Source of the DNA: Plazaster borealis | Taxonomy: Eukaryota; Echinodermata; Asteroidea; Forcipulatida; Labidiasteridae | Assembly (NCBI GenBank): GCA_021014325.1 | Contig: CM037473.1 | Span: 2,494,501 to 2,558,500, forward strand | Length of the DNA stretch: 64,000 nt | Reading direction: 5' to 3' | Shown: positions 35,101-50,100 of the stretch, in pieces | Position numbering within the stretch: position 1 is the stretch's first letter | Layout: every line of letters begins with the position of its first letter | Notes under the pieces: generated by a model | Database searches by the model: none | Seen by the model: only the letters and a program-made list of their open reading frames with translations | What the model was told of the DNA's origin: nothing | Made by a program: the position numbers and the translations under genes

Positions 35101-38100
35101 TTATTTGTTTGTTTGTTTGTTTGTTTGTTTGTTTGTTTGTTTGTTTGTTTGTTTGTTAGAGTTGTTTTCTTTGGGAGAAGTGGGAGAGGGAGGCTGGGGG
35201 ATTGCTTAAGGTACTTACAGAACTTGCATATTTGATTCCATCTTCAACAGTCTCTAACGGTACTGAATCCAGAAGACTGTCGACGAACTGTTGACGGTCT
35301 TCAACCGCAAGAAGTGGCAGGAACTGATTGATGTCGTCATAGCAACAAGGCCGATCTCCAAACAAGTCAAAGTAGCCTTTCAAAAGACGTTTTGGAGAAC
35401 CTACAGGGGAGTGTTTAAAAAAAAAACCCCAAAACATCAAGTTAATGAGTAATAAACAAGCAACAACTGTTACAACAAAAAACTCTGTGAGTCATAGGTT
35501 CATAGGTTCATTGTATTTTCCACAGTATCAACAAATAAAAATACATTATCACTCAAGAGCGATCAGTAAAGAATACAATACAGTAAAGATATATCAAGAT
35601 GAAAATAAATATGATACCGCAGAGGGATCCATTTTAGAAGCAGAGCTTGTAGGCAATGGTGCCTTAAGACATGCATTGCATAGAGACACATATTAATTAC
35701 ACTTCGGTGAACCAAAAGGTCCGAGGGCGAGGCGAGATCAAAAAATAGTAAAAATACATCTCAATGCGCATGTAAACTCAATAAGAAATTTAAGTAAACA
35801 CTAACAACGAATAGAACGAAGGACGTAAACAAAACACTGGACAAAAACTAAACACAACGGCCTTGCAGGTCTGCTAGTTAAGTACCGACCGAAACAGAAT
35901 GATCACACCCAGGGGATACCACCAAGGGAAAAACAAGCTTGGAAATGGGCAATGTGGGCGAGGATCCCCGGCGGAGGGGACCAACCATTCCCGGTCAGCA
36001 CTGTACATGTTTAGATAATAAGTACATGGTAAATTCATACATATCTGTTCACTCATCTACAAATAAGATTCCAACGTGTCAAATTTAAAGAGACGGTTAA
36101 AGATAGATAAACTTTTGGAAACTAATTGAGTCAATTGATTTGTAGTGGCCTCGAGCTACCATGTAAAAGACATCCTGGCATGACATTTGGTTCTTGGAAA
36201 AAAGTAGGAACATTTTTCGAGTTCAAGAGCTAACCTACATGTACATGTACACACGGTGTAGGCTTTAAGAGACGTTTCAGGCTATTTAATTGGGTTTTTT
36301 CTCTGATTTTCAAAGCGCAGAAAAAATCGGAAATCAAATTAAAGTAGGAAGAATATCATGGTGTCATTTTAGACTTTAAACTAATTTCCTTTAATGTCTT
36401 AACATTATATATTTCTTAATTTTACTATTTATTGTATTTTCATGTCCTTTTAAAGGCATCATACATGCTTGGTAATTGGAGCCTATTGTTTGTTTCAAAC
36501 CTATATCATTGTAGATATATACCATAAAACTAACCTGTGAAAATTTCATTTCAAAAGGTGGTAGCATTTTTGAGATATTGCCAAAAATCTGGAGCGGTTA
36601 TGTCCACGCAGGAAGAATAATCTGCAATTGGAATACACACTCTAAGATTCAAATGTTTTGGGGATAAAGAGTGATATCTTTTCCCATAACTGCACTACTT
36701 CGAATTGAAAAGTTTCTGAAAATGCATTATACTATCCACAGCTGCTGTACTTCTTACCAAGTAAGTTTTTATTGCCATTAATTATCAGAGTCATTACCAA
36801 ACGTGTACGATGCCTTTAAGCACTAGAGCCAAGGCAATTTTTATTGTATAGGGCCTTCTTGTATATAAATCGCAATAAACCAAATCAATCAAACAATAAA
36901 TCAATGCCAAGGCCCAATTTCAAAAAGCTGCTTAAGCAGAAAATATTGCTTAAAAATTGTCTGCTCAGCAGAAATGAGCAGAATACCAGTCACAAATTGT
37001 ACATGTGACAGGGTATTTTGGCTGGTAACCTTATTCTGGTAAGCATAATTTTGTTGTGCTTAGCGACTTGTTGTGCTTAAAAATAAGATTTTCTATTTCA
37101 TAGTAAAATAAAGTTGTTTTTGAGTTGTTTCCTGGTTTTTGATACGTGCGAGACTTGCAGAGTCTATTCACTACGTGTGTTAGAATTTCACTCTTCCAAC
37201 GACCATTGACGCAATCCACCTGAAGTTATTGCCCTCAAGTTAAGAAATTGACAATTTAAAAAGCATTCAAAGCCCCTGTTATTGGACTTTTAATCAACTT
37301 GGCAGCCTAGACTGCAAGAACTGATTGTATAATCAGCTGAATACTGTTAAGAACTCATTTCAGAGGGATTAGCGTTAGCCTAGACTAAGGATGGAGTCCC
37401 ACATCCAGCTCGCCCTGATGTAATTGGTTATCCACTCACAATGGAACAGCATCAAGCCAAGCATTGTCACAATAAACCAAGACTACCCCCCCAGGTTTAA
37501 TGATAACATTAACGTCTTGCACAGGAGAGAAGAAGACACAAACCCCAGCCCCCCCTAAAAAAACAAAAACCCCAATCCCTCAAGGGGAAAATACCAAATC
37601 AAATAAAGTGAGAAACCCGGAAGAGGGAGATAAACAGGGTTTAAGCTTTTTAAACACTGGTCTTGGAACGTGTCGGGACATCAATAGAAAGACAGATGGT
37701 GGCCCATTGTCCGTGTCCGGAGGATGGAACCTAATGAAGATTTGACCAGCATTTGATCCCACTGTCGTGATTGTGGAATTAACCGCCGAAACAGCTTGCC
37801 TAGGGGTGCATTAATTTGGACTTCGGTAATTGGTTATAAATGTGTTTTCAAGACTTAAGGTCCGCGTTTCGGCGATCCCGACTGAAAGAATGTTGGAGCT
37901 TCGGTCATTGGTTGTTTTTTTTTGTGAGTTTGGTTAAGCCGCAGTGTTGCTGCTACTCCGACCAAAACAATAACCAAGTTGTTGGCTCAGTTAGGCTTGG
38001 TTTCAAGATGGCGAAATTTGCAAGCGAAGTTCCATTACTTGAAAATAACATAAAGGGCGTATATTTTTGGGAACATTTTGAAGACATTTTTGTCAGCACT

Positions 38101-41100
38101 ACTGACTCTCATCCCTACAAAAAGTCAGTTTTCTTACTTTTATTTGTTGTGCTTCTCTTAAACAATTGTTTACAAGCAAGGTCATGTATTTTGTCACATC
38201 CGGTTAAAGGTCACTGGCATAGCGCCCTCATGTGCTTATATTTAGTCAGCCAGTTTGTTTCACCATCGTATTACCTACGTCAGATAATCCAAGTACCGAC
38301 ACCAGTAAGGTTTACCCATTGGAATTTTACCTATGGTCTCAGTTCAAATGGATGAAAACAATCTGGAACAAAAGGACGTCAAAATGGTACATGTCGGGGG
38401 GGGGGGGGGTTGTCTGACTTTAAGTCCTCACCTGTTCTTTCTACATCTTGAGATCCCCTTTCCTTGAGTATTCTCAGCAACTCCATCCGGGCTAGGGACA
38501 CTCCCCTTGAAGGGGCGTGGCTCTTCCCTGTAGCTATCTCGGCGTCTGCCGCTGCGAGTTCATCGATGAAGTCCAACACCATGTCCACCGTGTGGTCTGC
38601 CTGGATAACGCTGTCACTAAAACACCAAATGTAAGAGGAATATACATCAAAGCATTCGTGTTTTTGCAGCAGATGTTTTAAAACAATTTTTCTTTGCTGG
38701 AGTGCAGACTGTCAGGCTTCTGACCAAATGCACCCGACGTCATCATCAAAATAATCTTGGTTGCACCACTTTGGTAGTCAATGTTCCCTGTTATTTTATC
38801 GTTATTTTTATCGGCAGACTGAACCTTTAGGTTATAGGAAAATTTTATTTTCCTCCTCAGTCTAGCCTTCTCCATATCCTTTGTATATCTTTTATGTGTA
38901 AATTTTTATTGGATTTGTGGAGAGAAATAAAATAATAATAATAATAATGTGCTTTATACAGTTTTGTGCACATTTAAGGCCCCACAGCGTTTAATAATGA
39001 TACTACTACTAATAATAATAATAATACTGGGTTCTTTTATAGCGCTTTATCAAACTCCTAGGGGCACATCAAAGCAATCAATGAAGAGACCCATTTATGT
39101 AGCACCTTTTAATGGTTTACAAGGTGCTGCGGTGCATTCAGCAGCCACTGCCAGAAACACTGAAGCAAACCCCTTCTCTTAGCGATAAGTGTAACTGGGT
39201 TGTTTTACATGCATTACACAACACACAGGACCTACGGCTTTACGTCCCATCCAAAGAACGAAGCAATAATGATTAAGTGTCTTGCTTAAGGACAGAAGTG
39301 TCGCGACCGGGACTCGAACCCACACTCTGCTGATTAGAAACACCAGAGCTTGGGTCCAGTGAACTTGATCGCTCGGCCACGACACATTCATCATAAAACA
39401 TGCTTATTATAATTTTTCCGCACTATTTGACTCCCAAAATGGTTAGCGTACAAATTAGCAGACAGTAGACGCGCTTGACATTGTTGCAAGGAGTCAATAA
39501 CCCTTCCTTGGACTTTAACTATTTTACAGAATTTAGGAACAGTGGAGTGCTTAGAGATAGGGTTACGGAAAGGTTTAGTTTTGGGGTGTTTTGGTACTCT
39601 TGTAAATTGTCAATTTTAACATTATTTTGTATGGAGAGTTGCTCTCCTAAGTTCATTTTATATATCTACTGTCCTAATATTGTTACTGCTTTTTGCCGTT
39701 TAGTTTTTTTAACTCTTGTAAATTTTATTATTTTTTTGTATGGAGAGTTCTGTAATGGTCTTGTGTAATCATTTATTTTTTATTTCTATGGATTGTGGTA
39801 TATTGTACCAATTCTTTTGTGTTCATTTTGTGATTTTCCTGTTTTTAGCTTTTTAATCATTGAAATTTGTTGTTGTTGCTTATTTAATTATTAACTGATT
39901 ATATTGTTATGCGCCTGTGTACGTTGGAATGGGCACAATATAAATCAATAAATTATTATTATCCGTGTTGTCGCATAAGTCCATGAAGTGTCGCCCGCAA
40001 TTCTACTGTTGTTGTTATTATTATTTACATACCTGTCATTTTGATTTGTAGGAGACCAGTTACTGTCAATGAGGGCTAGAGCTGACTTCAAGTACTGCTG
40101 ATAAAATCGCCATTCGTCGGGTCTAGATACAATAAAGTGAAACTTTCATTACCATATCCTTGTATATACACTTTCTCCGTCGCCAAAAGGCAAGATTAAT
40201 ATAGACTGTGCAAATCTCGCAAGTATTGAAAACAAGGAAAAACTCAAACAAACAATATATTTTACTATGAAATCAAGACTTTTTTAAATTCTATACAAAA
40301 CGACGTTAAACTTTAAGTATTTATTGCTTATCTGATCTGATAACTCATGGTTATTATAACTACATGTTTAAATATGTATTCTGGGTTCTCCCAAGGTTTT
40401 TTCAAAACTGTGGGGCATTCTGGGTCAAAACTTTGGGATGTTTGGCCGAAGCGCGCTGAATTGAAACAAGGTCTTCGGAATGTTTTCTACTTGGTGTTTT
40501 TCTTGGTTTTCAAAGCCCTACTAATTGAAATAGAGTTTGGGGCATTATATATGGTTTTCTTTTCATGTTTTTTGTGAAACTACCGTATTCAAAATACTTT
40601 TAATATATATTTAAAAAAATTGGTGTATCGGCCAAAATTTGCGTGTATCGGCACGCAATTCGCGCGTATCGGCCCGATACGCTAACTTGTGCATGGAGAG
40701 AACCCTGGTATTCTTTGTGAAGAGGGCAGACCTCGTACAAGCTTCAGCTTCTTGTCTGACCTCCCCGTATTATTAAGTTCCATTAAATGTTTCCCTTGTA
40801 TTGCACTACCTTAAAGAGATTGTATACGCTTGGTAATTGGAGCCCACTGTTTGTTTCAATCCTATATAGTTGTAGATATTTACCATAAAACTAACCTGTG
40901 AAAATTTCATATCAAAAGGTGGTAGCGTTTATTGCCGAAAATCTGGAGCGGTTTGTCCATGTTAGAAGAATAAATAATTTTTTGGGATAAAAAGTGATAC
41001 CTTTTTCCATAACCGCAGTACTTCGAAGTGAAAAGTTTCTCAAAATGCATTATAACTATCCAAAGCTGCTGTACTTCTTACCAAGTAAGTTTTGATTGCC

Positions 41101-44100
41101 ATTAATTTTTAGAGTCATTACCAAATGTATACAGACCCTTTAAAGTATGGAAATAAACACTCCTTGGTCACCTCAAGAGTCGTGGTTTTAACCACAGCAC
41201 TCAAAGCAGTCAATATTTGTATACTATCACCAACTATGCTCATTTGTGGGGGGTTTTGAACGGGTTTGATGACTTAAAACAAAGCTTTGAAATCACGCTT
41301 CCTCAAATTTGCGTTTTTTGATTGCGTTAACGTTTGGACCACTCAGTCGGGGTTTTTGTCCCTCGGTACTAACCTCTGTCTCAGTAATCTCCGATAAGCT
41401 CCATTTGCCTCTGCCCACTGGGACATGCTGCAGTAAAGCTCGGCCTTGCGGATTGGACATGCACCAACCTCAGCTTTCAGAAATTCTAGGGTGAGAAGAT
41501 ACAAACGCCAATAAAAATACCAAACTAAACTCTACTGTTGAATACACATTAACCATAATGCTTAAAAACCCTTTAACCCTAACCCCTATCAAGGTCCCTC
41601 CACATACCCTGCCAAATACAACAGAACGCAACACAGTTGAAATGAGAACCATGCCAAATGCAACAAAATGCAACAAGGGAGTTTGTTGCATTGTGCGTGC
41701 ATTTTGTTTGTGTTAGGACTGAGCAAGGGGGTTTGCCCTGCTAAATGGAACAGTGTATGCACATAAGTGTAGTGGTGACTACAACAAAATGCAACACCAA
41801 TATGAAGTCACTTGACTGCTACATGTAAATGCAACAAATTCAGTCAAAGAATGAAATCTGAGTTGACTGCCAAATGTAACAGATTACAACAACTTTTACC
41901 ATTTGGTGCATATTGTTGCATTTAGCATGGTTAGGGTTAAAAGGCCTTTACATAAAGCACTATTGACCAAATTCACCAAATTCACGATAGCATCACTCAA
42001 AAGAAATCTTAAGTTACGCCGTTTGGGGAGTCAGATTCCGGTTAACTGCGCATTTTAAAAATAAAAAGTAATAATAATAAATCTTTCTCACCTAACAAAA
42101 TTTATCTTGCTGATTTGTGTTGCATTGGTACATCCCAAAGTCAATAGTATTTCTTGAGTGATATTGCCCTCTCGTGATAACATGTATATTATGGGTCGTA
42201 TATAGTACAATTGATGACACTTTTTGAGTACATAATGGATCATACATGTACGACCTTGGCACTGAAAGAGTTAAGCCTACATCTTCAAAACTGCCTGATG
42301 TTGGAATGCTCCATTTCTCATTTAAAAAATTAAAGGCATCGTACACGTTTGGTAATGACTCAAAATATATATAAGCATAAAAACTTACTTGGTAACGACC
42401 AGCAGAGAGCTGTTGATAGTATAAAACATTGTGAGAAACGACTCCCTCTGAAGTAACGTAGTTTTTGAGAAAGAGGTAATTTCTCACTAAAATAATAAAA
42501 ACTTCTTGCAAGAAGTTTTTATTATTCTATCTAAAAGCACACAAATTTGTACAACAAGGGTGACTTGCAACTTCGATGACCAAATTGAGCCCAAATTTTC
42601 ACAGGCTTGTTATTTTATGCATATGTTGGGATACACCAAGTGAGAACACTGGTCTTTGACAATTTCCAAACGTGTACGATGCCTTTAAACCACTGGTAAT
42701 TTAATTTATGTTGTTTAATCCATTTTTGCTTGTATTCAGTGCCTTGAGGCAGAACCGATCTGCAACTGTTTGCGCTTTATAAATCTCTCTTTATTATATT
42801 ATTATTTGTTGTTATTTGCAGTTATATAAATCTTTCTCTTATTATTATTATTTTATCATTATTTATTCGACCAAAACAACACAAAATGTACAATAAATAA
42901 ATCAATATACATAATAATATTTAAAGGAACGTTACAGAACTGGTAATTAAAAATTTCTTTAAGATCACAGATTTACATAAAACTTACACGGTCTAATGAT
43001 GATGATAGTAGAAAATATCCCTAGAAATATTTCTGTCTGAAATGCCATATTTGATGAGAAATAAATAAAACTAATTTCTGATTGGAGTTTATCGCTCATG
43101 AGCGTTTTATTCATGCATTGTATAACACATGCAAATGTGTAATCGGTTTTTCACTATTTTCTCGTGACCCAGAGGGCCGATCGATCTCAAACTTCTACAG
43201 GTTTGTCAGTTTATGTATATGGTGGATTATATTGAGTGCTTACACTGTTTTGTTAGCAAAAACCAATTCTATAATGTTCCTTTAAACGTGATAAAAGGAG
43301 CACGATAAAGTATAATAAACACAAGAATAATACAAAATTAACAGAAATACACAGAATCTAAACATCTTAAGGGCCAATACAACAATAAATACAAATAACT
43401 ATTGTTGTGTTTACAAACCCTATGCTAATTCATGTATTTTATATTTTCCTTTAGGCGACACTTGAGGGCGCTATATACTGTCCATGCTTGCTATGCACCT
43501 AGGCTTGCGCCATATTTTCTGGAATTGTGTTATAATAAAGGTCTTGTTCAAGTTACACTCCATTCTCGTCGTGTCTATCTTTACAAACACTACAACCATG
43601 GACCAAAAATGTACAACAAAAAACAGCAACAGCTATTTGGTTCAGGGGCCGCAAAAGTAAAGTAAACTACTATTACCCCCAGGTATGCAGTCCCGCACAT
43701 AATAATAATAATAATAATAAAAATAATAATAATGATCAGGTTTTATATAGCGCTTTACACACCCCAAAGGGCGTCTCAAAGCGCTTCCAACATTATTACC
43801 CCTGGTCACTGCGCCCTTTATCATTCCTTAAACCATCTCAGCTCCCTTGGGAGTATACAACCTGTGCAACAAATGTGATGCGATCAAGCAAAATGAGTCG
43901 TTTGTCAACGCAGGTCATTTTTCATTTTTTTATCTATTTGAAAAGAGCATAATCTATGCTTTAATACTGTTAAAACCCCATGTTGATACCACCTTTGGTT
44001 CAAAAGTTGTGAAAGTAGAAACATCAAGAGATGCGAGAGAATGAAACTGAGAAAAGGGGGTTTAAAGTTGAGTTGTTTATTGAAACTACATCAGCACGTT

Positions 44101-47100
44101 TTCTTTCAATGCTAATTTTAACCTCTTTTTGATGTTATTTATCAGGAAGGAAGTTGCCAACTTAAAATAAGATATATTTTGGCATTTAAATTTACAAAAA
44201 AAATATTTTTGAAAATTTCACCCTTTTGGCCCGTTTTGGCTTGTTTCTCCATACTGATATTTCCGACAAACGAATCATTTAGCTTGATCGCATCACAAAT
44301 ATGCGCTACTAAGCTAAATCAATCACAAGAACCATCTCTTCCTCACAGGCACCCATTGTAACAGGACGCGATTATACAAAGCATTATTCGTTTTTCTTTT
44401 TGAGACGGGGGCGATGGTAGATGGTGATATGACTTCACTATGGCCTGCACATCACCTTGGACTGACAATAAAACATTATGTCTGATTAATTGATGATGGA
44501 TGTAGGAAAGGTCCATTTCCCTCCAATTCATTAACTCGGCCGGCAAAATAGTCCGAACACGGAAATGGGAAGGGTAATTGATTCTAAAAGAGTATTTATT
44601 GTCATTCGGCTGGTTTCCTTCCACCGTAAGAGCAACTACTAGAAAATTAATCCCAATTAGCATTTTATAAACGAGAATTTTATTTAAAACAATTTGTTGG
44701 GAGGGGGTTATGTTCCTTTTACATTCCTTTTTTTTAAACGGCTACTTGAGTGGGGAAAAAATAGTTAATGGGAACATTATTTAAACTAGCTTAATGTCTT
44801 TGTTTGTCATTTAATGTAAATGTAATTCTCATATTTTTAAAATTCTGAATTTGTTATAATTATTGATCCAAATATAAGGCCCCAACCGCTAGGTTTTGAA
44901 AAACTAGCTACTTCTGCCGTTGACAGCGTGCGTCAAAATGACAATTACTTTAACGTCATCTGTGGGATGTTGCTTTTTTATTGCAACAAAGTGTAAATAC
45001 AAAATGGAGCTCCCACAGATGACATAACATGAGTGATGATGTCACAGGGTTTTTCACCAATCTTTTTGAAAAGCACCAGAAAAGGGTATTCAAAAATTAT
45101 TGTTTTTTACAAAATTGAAATCTGTTTAATACTCTCTTGTGAACTCAATTTCCTTATTGATTGAAAACATTTTAAATGAATTTCAGCAAAGATCACTTGT
45201 TGCCGTTTCCATTCAAGCTGGTATTTAACATGTTCAATGTTCCTGTTATTTTATGTGAATTTTTCCATCATTACTTGTTTTTCATTCAGAGACACTGATC
45301 AACAACTGGCCCCAATGAGCTCTTCCAATAAAATATGCTAATCACATTCAATCATAGGTATAGACACTACAGCGTTAGCCCTTAACAGTGGTCCACTGGC
45401 CAAATGCCAGTTAAAACACCTGAGGACCAGTCAGTTTTCACTCCAAGTGGTCTGGCTGGCTAGTTCAGTGTTGAGAAGCATCCCTATTTCATTAGAAGTA
45501 TGGACAAGTGAAAAAGCTTGTGGACTAGTGAAATGACAAGCTAACTGGTCTTGCTGGCCAGCCACTAAAAATGTTAAAGGCACCTGGCAGTGGTATTTTG
45601 TCGAAATAAAGCTTTTGTCATTAATATATACATTTTTATGAGAGGAATGTGAATAAACAATTAACTAAGGTTTAAAAAATTGCATTTTTTTTATTATTTA
45701 CAAATTTAAGAATGAGCCCCCCTTTACATGGCGCTGTTCGTGACGTCAATCGAGGCGGGATATTTGAAGCGAAAATGTGTAGTCTGGCCAAGTTCGAAGG
45801 GGTCGATGTTCGATCGCGCCGAAGTCTTCCTCAATTGACGTCACAAAAAGGGATGGGCGGAGTCACCCCCAAACAACTATATCTATTTTTTTAACATATA
45901 AATCCTGACAAACCATTACTCAAAAAAATGTTTTATTGTTAATATACAATACTCTTATGTTAAAAAAAAATATATATTTCCAGGTGACTTTAAGGGCAAA
46001 CCCTGCACTATTAGTGGGCAAACCCCAAAGAGTTGTGCACTAAGCAGACGAAACGTGTATGCGCCACGCCACCATCAGCCCCATACAAAAAGGTGCGATG
46101 TTCCCTCATTTTGCCCACCCGGAGTGTTAGTGGGCAAGTGCGATGTGTAATTTACATACTTCAAGGGGGAAGGTTTAATTCATAGAGCTGCATTAAAAGC
46201 ACTTAAAGTACAAAATGTAGCTAAGCACAACAGAATAACGGTTACCAAAATAAGGTTACCAGCCAGAATAACACCTCACACAATCGGTGAGTGGTTTCAT
46301 GTTTACTTTTGGTTTTCCAATCGCGCAAAAAACAGCAACTTCTTTTTACCATAAAAACTGAATTAAACAGTTTGATTTTGTTTAAATTTCACAATTACTA
46401 AAACTTCTTTCCATCACAAAATACTGATGATGAAATTTGGTTCAAGAAATGATGAAATTGAAAATTAAGAACATTTTAAACTTTGTTGTCATAGGGAACT
46501 GCAAATTTGATGACAATAAAACTGTTATATTTGAAAACGTCATGAACAGAATGTCATTCCATGCACTGAAACCATGTCCAAATTCCATTTCATGTTGACT
46601 GCAAAGCTGTAATTGTGGATTTGTAATAGTTTTTCACTTTAACTTCCGGCTTGAACAGGAAGACAGTGTCAAATTGGGGTCGTATCTGTGACACGTGATT
46701 TTTCCGATGATGTATAAATTGTAAAAAACCAATGCGTGGTTCAGGAGTTATGACTCTTACATTAAACTTTGACTGAATGTAATTCAACACCCGATGACAT
46801 CACCATAACGTCACCAAATATGTGCCGTCTTCATATTGACGTTCAAGTGCCTGATGAATTTCAAGGCTCAATTTAGTTTCAATCTTGAGTCATGCTGTAG
46901 AGAAGAGTTGGGGGCAGCATACAGGTTGACCGGTATTGGATCATTTGCATATCCAAAATGTTTGGATACGTATGCAAATAATACTGAATGAGTACATCTT
47001 AACATGTTTACGCTAGACTTTTGTACACCAGTCGTTGTCCAATCAGGGTCCAAGTAAGGAGTTTCCCTCCCAGGGTTTACTATTATAAACATGGTTGGAA

Positions 47101-50100
47101 ATAAAGTAAACCATGGGGACGAGGTTGGGGCAGCACAGTGTTAGCCAGAGGGGAGTCTGGGTGTCTTTTGGACAGCCTGTTTTAAATTTGGACACCCTGT
47201 TTTATCTGTCATATCTGTTGTAGGTGAGCAATTTGAACACCCAGCTTCTAAATTTCAAGCAAATTTGGACACCCTTTTACCAAATCCTAGAAAACCTTGG
47301 GGGCAGTGCAAGGAAAACAAATAAAAACAAAACAGAACAAAAACAGGAGTTGTTCTCGCTGCTGCACGAACACATAAAAAAGGGGGGGACAGAACAAAAA
47401 CAAGTGTTGACACTGATGCAAGAACACTGCAAACAAAAAGAGCAAAAGGTCGTCAATATATCAGCCCAAAGTTATTTGAGTGATTGCTGAAAGTAGCCAA
47501 ATTTGACATCATGCTCACGGCAGTACAAGTATCAGTAACAAACTGAAAGCTTTCCCTAATGGAGAAAGACATGACATCAACAAAATGGAACAAGCCCAAC
47601 AAGATGCTCTGTGCATACACAATGATGACGGGCCAAAACAGCTGCTGAAGTAAGACTGATCAAAATCACCATTGTTCTTTTTTTTCCTTCTTTTTTTAAC
47701 TTTTTATTATTGGTTTATTGGTTTATTAAAAACATTTCAAAAATCACGGCCAGAGGCCGAATCAAATTTGAATTACAATATTTAAAAAATAAAGGTACAA
47801 AAGGCACAAAAGCAAAGTAAAAAAACCTACTCCAACTAAAAATACTCTTATTAAAATAAATTTACGGGGAAAAAAAAGGAAAAAAAATACACAGAAATCA
47901 CGACAATAAAAGGACGGAAAGCAAGTAGCATATCTGCCCTTAGTGATTTCAAAGTTGCCCCAAAAACCCATATCTTCCAGAATACATATAGTGCCATATA
48001 AATACAACTCTTCCTGCTGGTAGTCAGCTTAGTTTCAGATATTGTTTTTTTGTATTGTTTAACGTTAAATGTATGCTGTTTTGGTACGTTGCTATATCAT
48101 TATTTTGTGTAGGCCTTTTTGTTTTGTACCACACCATGAGCGTCAAGACTTGACGGATACCGGGGCGTTATAAGTGTTCTTATTATTACAGGCCTGTGAG
48201 TGGACACTTAAAAAAAGAGCTGAAACACTACATGATGTAAGAATGATCGTGGAACGTCAAGTGAGCGCGTTGAACGTCAAGTGAGCACGCGTCACGCATT
48301 TACGCTGGTCGAATTGGGGCACCCCATTGATCCAGTAACTAGGCTTATTTCCATTATTGTAGTTGCACATTACTGTTGCCAAGCATATATAAGGCCAACA
48401 AGTGAGGGGGAAAAAAAGAAAAAAAGAAAAGAAAAAAAAACGAGAAAAAAAAAAAGAAAAAAAAAAAGCGGAAATAAAAAATCGACACAAAAAGAAAAAA
48501 GCGGATATCCGCTTTAAAGCGGAGATTTCACATGCCTGTTATTATTATTATTATTATCAAGTGCATGAAAATGGACCAGCCAAAAGTGATAACGAAAAAA
48601 CAAAATTGTTAAGCTCTATTTAAAATGCGAGTAAGCTACGGGGTAGCAGTTTTTGCCATATCTAACAAAATTGAAATTTGGTATTTGAAATTGGGGTGTG
48701 TGTCCGAGTGACATAGAATGGGTTTTGGGATTTATTTGGAACCAGAAAATAGAATTAGCTCTTGCAAACTGCTTTACCAACCACAAGAACATGTCATAAA
48801 TGCAAACAAATAAATAGTTAATGGCCTGACGTTTCGACCCTAGCAGAGTCTTGCTCGAAGGTTAAATGACAAGACAACACATAAACAGGTACATAAGTAC
48901 ATGTAAGTGTAAAAGAAGCAGTCAAGTGGAAATACATGAACCAATTACTAAAGCGGTTAGAAGCATAACTTATTACATGTATTAACCTCATCAAATTTAA
49001 CAGAGTTCCAATGTTTGTAATTTTGTCTTTTTCAGATGCTTAAATTATAATGGTAAAAGGAATGTTGCCACTTTAGTTCAGTGAAATCATCTGTACTTCA
49101 AGAAACCAAATGATCATAGATGGTATCAGCAAAAAATGTGCTTTCATTTTTTCATAAAACAGACACCCCCCCCCCCCCAATTCAAATCATTGTTACCTAA
49201 CTGAGGTATAGACGATGTGACCTGTGACATCACATGTTTACAAAAGAGCCACAGAGCCTGGACTTCCTGCAGGCACGATTTGTACACAGACTAATGGAAT
49301 AAAACATAAAATCTTATATTTTATGGAGATTGCATAAATCCTATCAACTTTTGATATGATGAAAGGGGGCACATCTCAAAACTTGTCCAGCTTTTACTTT
49401 CATAATTCTTGGATTTATGTGGAAATTATGACACAAAATGTCAACTTTCCCATAGGACCTGTGTAGTATCTTGCCTGCAGAATGCCCAAAGAATGCACAA
49501 GGTCACACTTATTGTAAACAAAGTTCACATGGTCTATACCATGCCCGATATGGGGCAGAGGGTGCCCCCTTACCCCCCCCCCCCAGCCCAATGCTCCTAT
49601 ACTTGAACACACTATTTTCCTGCTGTACAATTGTACCCCCCTAAAATCCTCTACAGAATTCCTGAGATTCCAAGCACACAATAAAGACACAATAAGGGGT
49701 GGGGGTACACCATGCCCCATATTGAGCAACAAATGTACCAAGGTGAGGCAAGTAGTCTGGACCCTTTAGTTATAATGTGAACCAGCATTCCTAATTGCTA
49801 CTGCAGCCAGGGAACATGACAGCCAGCATTTCAGCATGATAAAGCGGCTATTGATGCCAGACTAGACACAACATAACTACAGGCAACTCGTAAATTTCAA
49901 AAGTTGTCAATGCATTTCTGCTTTCGGTGGCGGGAGCATTGATATGCCATCATAGTCTTTTTAAGTGCGACAATAAGCGGGCTCTATACGGAAGTAGCAG
50001 CTCAACGACATCGGGGTTGAATTGTCCGAGCGCAATTAAGGTGTCCTCACCACTTTGTAATGCGATTTTCCTCATCAATCCAAGCAAAGGCCGACATTTA

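Noticed and set aside
35014..35235. Frame rich in LFVC repeats
   Set aside because: It is the translation of the (GTTT)n microsatellite.
35219..35440. Extension of the 35219-35400 exon into its flanks
   Set aside because: Conservation ends at the splice sites; the sequence beyond is intronic.
42092..42511. 139-codon minus frame
   Set aside because: Most of it is the family E element. Similar fragments recur in other E copies, so it is not a host gene.
48281..48623. Lysine-rich frames
   Set aside because: They come from the purine-only tract.
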